In this document: positions 4,088 to 6,743 of the stretch, in pieces
Numbering within the stretch: position 1 is the stretch's first letter
Layout: each line of letters begins with the position of its first letter
Assembly (NCBI GenBank): GCA_902772755.1
Contig: CACYCD010000324.1
Location: forward strand, 1 to 6,743
Length of the DNA stretch: 6,743 nt
Reading direction: 5' to 3'
Origin: an uncultured Ruminococcus sp.
GTDB lineage: Bacteria > Bacillota > Clostridia > Oscillospirales > Acutalibacteraceae
Made by a program: the position numbers and the translations under genes
The notes under the pieces: generated by a model
The model's database searches: none
Seen by the model: only the letters and a program-made list of their open reading frames with translations
Told to the model about the DNA's origin: nothing

Positions 4088-6541
4088 TTATCTGTAGATC
4101 AGTCTGCCGCCCACTGAAACGGAGCGTGCTTCAAAAGCCATACTCTTTGTGCTGAACAGACCGCTGAGCTTTCCTGTTCCGAACGAACCGCCTACGGTCA
4201 TATACAGCTCTTTTCTTGAGGTATCGCCAAATACCCAGGAGTCGCCAAAGTAGTTAGAGGCAGTTGCACCGTCTGCCACAGCCTCGGGCAGAAGCAGGAG
4301 CGGATTGTCCTTGTCATAGCCCAGGGACTTTATGCAGTACAGTCTGTCTATCAGGGAGTAATCGGTGGTCATCATCTCGTTGGTGGGGGGAGTGATGCTG
4401 GTTGACACGATCTTGTTTGAGGGGAACTTTACAAACAGGCTGTCGTTGTTGATAAACGCACGGTCAAGCATAACGGAAACATTTCCGTAGAGGTTTTCAA
4501 TTCCTCTGTACTTGAATGAACCCTTGCCCTCGCCGTTGTCCTCCATAGCGGTGCAGTATTTCAGGCTGTCTGTTTTGCCGTTTTCTCTGGGGATATGGGT
4601 GATCGCGGTTTTTCCCTTCATTATCTCGGCAACCCTCGTACCCGAAAAGATGAACGTGCAGGTGTTCTCGGCTTCGTCCTCTGTCTTTTTGAGGATCTCT
4701 CTCTGCTCCACATAGCGGACATCATAGTTATCCCAATTCACAAGAATTGCAACTGTGTCGCCCACGTCAAATCTGTTGTCCGTGATGTAGGATTTTTGCA
4801 GGGTGATCGAGTTGGTGTTCTTGTCGTCCTTGATGGAGGCGGCAAGCTTCTGTGCGTCGTTGGGTGAGTAATAGTAGGAGTTGCACAAGCCCGAAATGAG
4901 CGAGGTCGAGTCGAGCGTAGCGGTCTCCACCATAAACAGCTTTTGTATAGCGTTGTAGGTGAGGTAGTCTATCTCTCCGTAGTTGAAGCCTGCTTTGCCT
5001 GACTTTTCGGTCAGTATCTTTGCCGACACGTTTGTCAGCGGTCTGCTGCCCGAGATACTCTTGAAGGTATCGTTTTCATCGGAGGTGAGGTAGGCACCCA
5101 CATAGATATTTGCAAGAGTACCGCCCATTCTTCCGGTGAAGGCAGGCTCCAGGCTGTAGCCGTCATGACGTTCGCCCGATATCCAGATATACTCATATCC
5201 GTCCTTGATCTCCCTTTTGGTGAAGAACTTAGGTATCTCGACCATTACATTTCCGTTTGAGCCGTCTGTCTTGAAAGACTTTGAATCCTGATAGGTGATG
5301 CGTTTTACGCCGTTGCCCACGTCTGCCACATTGCAGAGCTTCATATCACACCAGGGGAAGGCTTTGTCAAAATCATTCTCTGTGCCGTTGACCCACTCAT
5401 CGCCGACGGTGTAGTCAAAATTCATACCCTTGGCATCGCCCAAGCGTTCACAGATCGGATTTCCGTCATTCAGCTTGTATCTTATGCCGTATTCACGTGA
5501 TTTTGAGGAGCTGACGGCTTTCTTCGGGGTGTCAAATACTATCTGCCCGATAAGCGTACCGCTCACCGTTACGGAGGTGCCGTTGTTTATATAGACCTTG
5601 CCGAGGTTCAGCTTTGTCTTGGTATCGTTTTCGATAAGATTCCACTCGCCGTTCTCGTACTTGATGGACTGACCCTGCTTCAAGTCGGGAAGCTTTATAG
5701 TCACGGGCTTTGAATTGGCAAAGCCCGAATACAGCTTGCCGTAAAAAATCACAAGACTGTCATCGGTGGGGGTGGTGTTCGTCTGAGTATTGTCAATGTA
5801 GGTCACTCTGGCATACTCGGATTCGGCAGGTATCTCCTGCGTAACAAAGGAACGGTTCTCGGTAGTGGAGGTCGTTCCCAGCCTGTGGATATAGCCCTCG
5901 TCCTTGATTATTTTGATAGGTTCCTTGTTGTCATCGGCAAATTCCCAGATGGCACAGTTGCAACCGCCGCCCATACTCAGATATTTCTGCCTGCTGTCGA
6001 TCTTGAACCAGTCTGTGGTCTTGTAGTTTGCATTGTCAACCACAACACCGCTGTTGGATATCTGACCGGAAACGCTTTTTTCGGGGGCAAGGTTTCCCGT
6101 GGAGAAGGTGACCTTCATATCCATTGAATATCTGACCTTGGGAGTCACCGTGAATGACGGGGAATCCGTGAGGGTACTCAGCGTGATAGTCCGCCTGAGC
6201 TGATCTACGGCGTTGGTTTTTGTTTTGGAGATAGCCGCCGCCTTCTTATAGCATTTTACGGCTTCCTCCGTTGTGCCGTCCTTCATATACCAGTCACCCA
6301 GCATTATCCAGGCATCGGCATCGTTGTTGCGTTCCTGACAGTAGATCTGGAGCTGATAATAGGCTTTCTCCTTTTCACCGCTGTCATAGAACTCCTTGGC
6401 ACGGTCTGTCATACTGTCGATACTGTGTGTAATGTCGTTTCTGTCGGATAGCACTGCCGTAGTGACGCAGGCACCCACAACTGATGCCGCAAACACTGTA
6501 CACAGCACTGCCTTTACCGGAGTGGACATCTTTTTAAACAT
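4088..6541 (-). CDS. Anchored extracytoplasmic protein with TPR-like, jelly-roll-like and C-type-lectin-fold (FGE/phage tail-like) regions
   Basis: This is an 817-residue protein. Residues 1-10 are basic and 11-31 hydrophobic: either a membrane anchor or, because SVVGAC (20-25) loosely fits a lipobox, a lipoprotein signal. Residues 43-108 form about two TPR-like helix pairs (AKEFYDSGEKEKAYYQL; ADAWIMLGDWYMKDGTTEEA). Residues 130-335 are beta-rich, with a jelly-roll look around 175-270. From about 375 the sequence follows the formylglycine-enzyme/C-type-lectin fold seen in phage tail fibres: VMVEIPKFFTKREIKDGYEY, IYVGAYLTS, LTYNAIQKLFMVE with TLDS, and YRGIENLYGNV (678-688), ending VGGSFGTGKLSGLF...VGGRLIYR (783-817). 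A beta insert spans about 575-660. The usual W-x-W-VDG after GN is replaced (GNVSVMLDR). The role is probably ligand binding or adhesion at the cell surface; the ligand is unknown. The start has AGAGGA eight bases upstream. It is monocistronic, with its own promoter and terminator. Confidence 0.78.
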   Translation of the reverse strand: MFKKMSTPVKAVLCTVFAASVVGACVTTAVLSDRNDITHSIDSMTDRAKEFYDSGEKEKAYYQLQIYCQERNNDADAWIMLGDWYMKDGTTEEAVKCYKKAAAISKTKTNAVDQLRRTITLSTLTDSPSFTVTPKVRYSMDMKVTFSTGNLAPEKSVSGQISNSGVVVDNANYKTTDWFKIDSRQKYLSMGGGCNCAIWEFADDNKEPIKIIKDEGYIHRLGTTSTTENRSFVTQEIPAESEYARVTYIDNTQTNTTPTDDSLVIFYGKLYSGFANSKPVTIKLPDLKQGQSIKYENGEWNLIENDTKTKLNLGKVYINNGTSVTVSGTLIGQIVFDTPKKAVSSSKSREYGIRYKLNDGNPICERLGDAKGMNFDYTVGDEWVNGTENDFDKAFPWCDMKLCNVADVGNGVKRITYQDSKSFKTDGSNGNVMVEIPKFFTKREIKDGYEYIWISGERHDGYSLEPAFTGRMGGTLANIYVGAYLTSDENDTFKSISGSRPLTNVSAKILTEKSGKAGFNYGEIDYLTYNAIQKLFMVETATLDSTSLISGLCNSYYYSPNDAQKLAASIKDDKNTNSITLQKSYITDNRFDVGDTVAILVNWDNYDVRYVEQREILKKTEDEAENTCTFIFSGTRVAEIMKGKTAITHIPRENGKTDSLKYCTAMEDNGEGKGSFKYRGIENLYGNVSVMLDRAFINNDSLFVKFPSNKIVSTSITPPTNEMMTTDYSLIDRLYCIKSLGYDKDNPLLLLPEAVADGATASNYFGDSWVFGDTSRKELYMTVGGSFGTGKLSGLFSTKSMAFEARSVSVGGRLIYR

Positions 6542-6564
6542 AGAACATTTCCTCTTTATCTCTT

Positions 6565-6593
6565 ATTATACGTTTCTAATCATAAAGAATAAC
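6565..6593 (-). promoter_or_regulatory. Probable promoter of the 817-residue protein gene
   Basis: An exact -10 TATAAT lies at 6565-6570, 23 bases before the start codon. The -35 is poor: GTTATT at 17-bp spacing is the best candidate. The predicted leader is only about 17 bases, holding the ribosome site at 6550-6555. A weak -35 under a perfect -10 may mean activator dependence. Confidence 0.5.
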
Positions 6594-6594
6594 A

Positions 6595-6641
6595 CAAAAT
6601 GATGTATAAGTAAACCCTTATTTCGATTAAACGTCATTTTG
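6595..6641. repeat. Inverted repeat upstream of the 817-residue protein gene
   Basis: CAAAATGA (6595-6602) and TCATTTTG (6634-6641) are perfect inverted copies 31 bases apart. A smaller inverted pair, ATAAG/CTTAT (6606-6610, 6617-6621), lies inside. It sits just upstream of the -35 region in an AT-rich 134-bp gap (6542-6675) that otherwise shows only the promoter. It could be a regulator site, or chance in AT-rich DNA. It lacks the GC stem and T run of a terminator. Confidence 0.3.
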
Positions 6642-6675
6642 CACGGATAATAAACTATTAAAACAAAAACACTAT

Positions 6676-6743
6676 TTAATTTACCAAGCTTCTGTAGATA
6701 TCATTTTTCTTTAAGCCTGTTTCGGCGGCGGCACGCTTGGCTG
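6676..6743 (-). CDS. rsmI: C-terminal fragment, probably 16S rRNA (cytidine-1402-2'-O)-methyltransferase RsmI
   Basis: The frame entering from the right edge encodes 21 residues and ends in TAA at 6676-6678. The tail reads AKRAAAETGLKKNDIYRSLV plus Asn. It resembles the small C-terminal helical segment of RsmI proteins, which typically ends in a K-x-x-A-x-x-x-G-x-x-K-x-x-x-Y pattern. RsmI uses SAM to methylate the 2'-O of C1402 in the decoding centre of 16S rRNA. Only this tail is visible, so the catalytic domain cannot be checked. The call rests on a short motif and the absence of a competing frame. No clear terminator follows before the next promoter. Confidence 0.55.
   Translation of the reverse strand, partial: AKRAAAETGLKKNDIYRSLVN

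Noticed and set aside
1..6743. CRISPR array, tRNA, rRNA, insertion sequence, or DGR reverse transcriptase and template repeat
   Set aside because: No regularly spaced repeats, cloverleaf, transposase or reverse-transcriptase motifs were seen, and no near-copy of the 3' end of the lectin-fold gene occurs elsewhere in the window.

Overview
The window looks like chromosomal DNA from a low-to-mid GC anaerobic Bacillota of the class Clostridia, most likely a gut Ruminococcus-type Oscillospiraceae. The reasons are the DUF3793 protein, strong Shine-Dalgarno sites, canonical sigma-A promoters, and the run nrdR, YerC/TrpR-like regulator, SAM methyltransferase, hslO. The taxon is inferred from gene content, not searched. 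Every supported gene lies on the minus strand, so transcription runs from high to low coordinates. No plus-strand gene is credible, and no gene-free stretch exceeds 300 bases.

In transcription order: (1) 6743-6676 is the last 21 codons of a gene that resembles the C-terminus of RsmI. (2) 6541-4088 is a large monocistronic gene for an 817-residue membrane-anchored or lipid-anchored extracytoplasmic protein. It has TPR-like helices, a beta-rich jelly-roll-like region and a C-terminal C-type-lectin/formylglycine-enzyme-like module of the kind known from phage tail fibres and diversity-generating-retroelement targets. It ends at a strong intrinsic terminator. (3) 3957-3502 is nrdR, with its own promoter whose spacer is occupied by a near-consensus NrdR box, followed by a terminator. 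(4) 3402-1473 is an operon: a YerC/TrpR-like regulator, a SAM-dependent methyltransferase and hslO (Hsp33). The methyltransferase is split by an in-frame amber codon at 2589-2591; the reading frame beyond it is intact right up to the hslO start. (5) 1363-1 is a second operon with a perfect-consensus promoter just past hslO, two palindromic operators in its leader (one resembling a DtxR/IdeR box), a DUF3793 gene, and a translationally coupled gene for a secreted protein with tandem FMN-binding domains that runs off the left edge.

Together the window joins housekeeping control (ribonucleotide reductase repressor, redox chaperone, rRNA methylation) to two surface or redox systems: a likely metal-responsive flavin electron-transfer module on the left, and a lectin-fold surface protein on the right. 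The points most worth following up are the amber-interrupted methyltransferase, the lectin-fold protein whose C-terminus has the layout of a DGR variable region, and the metal-box-controlled DUF3793/flavinylated-protein operon.
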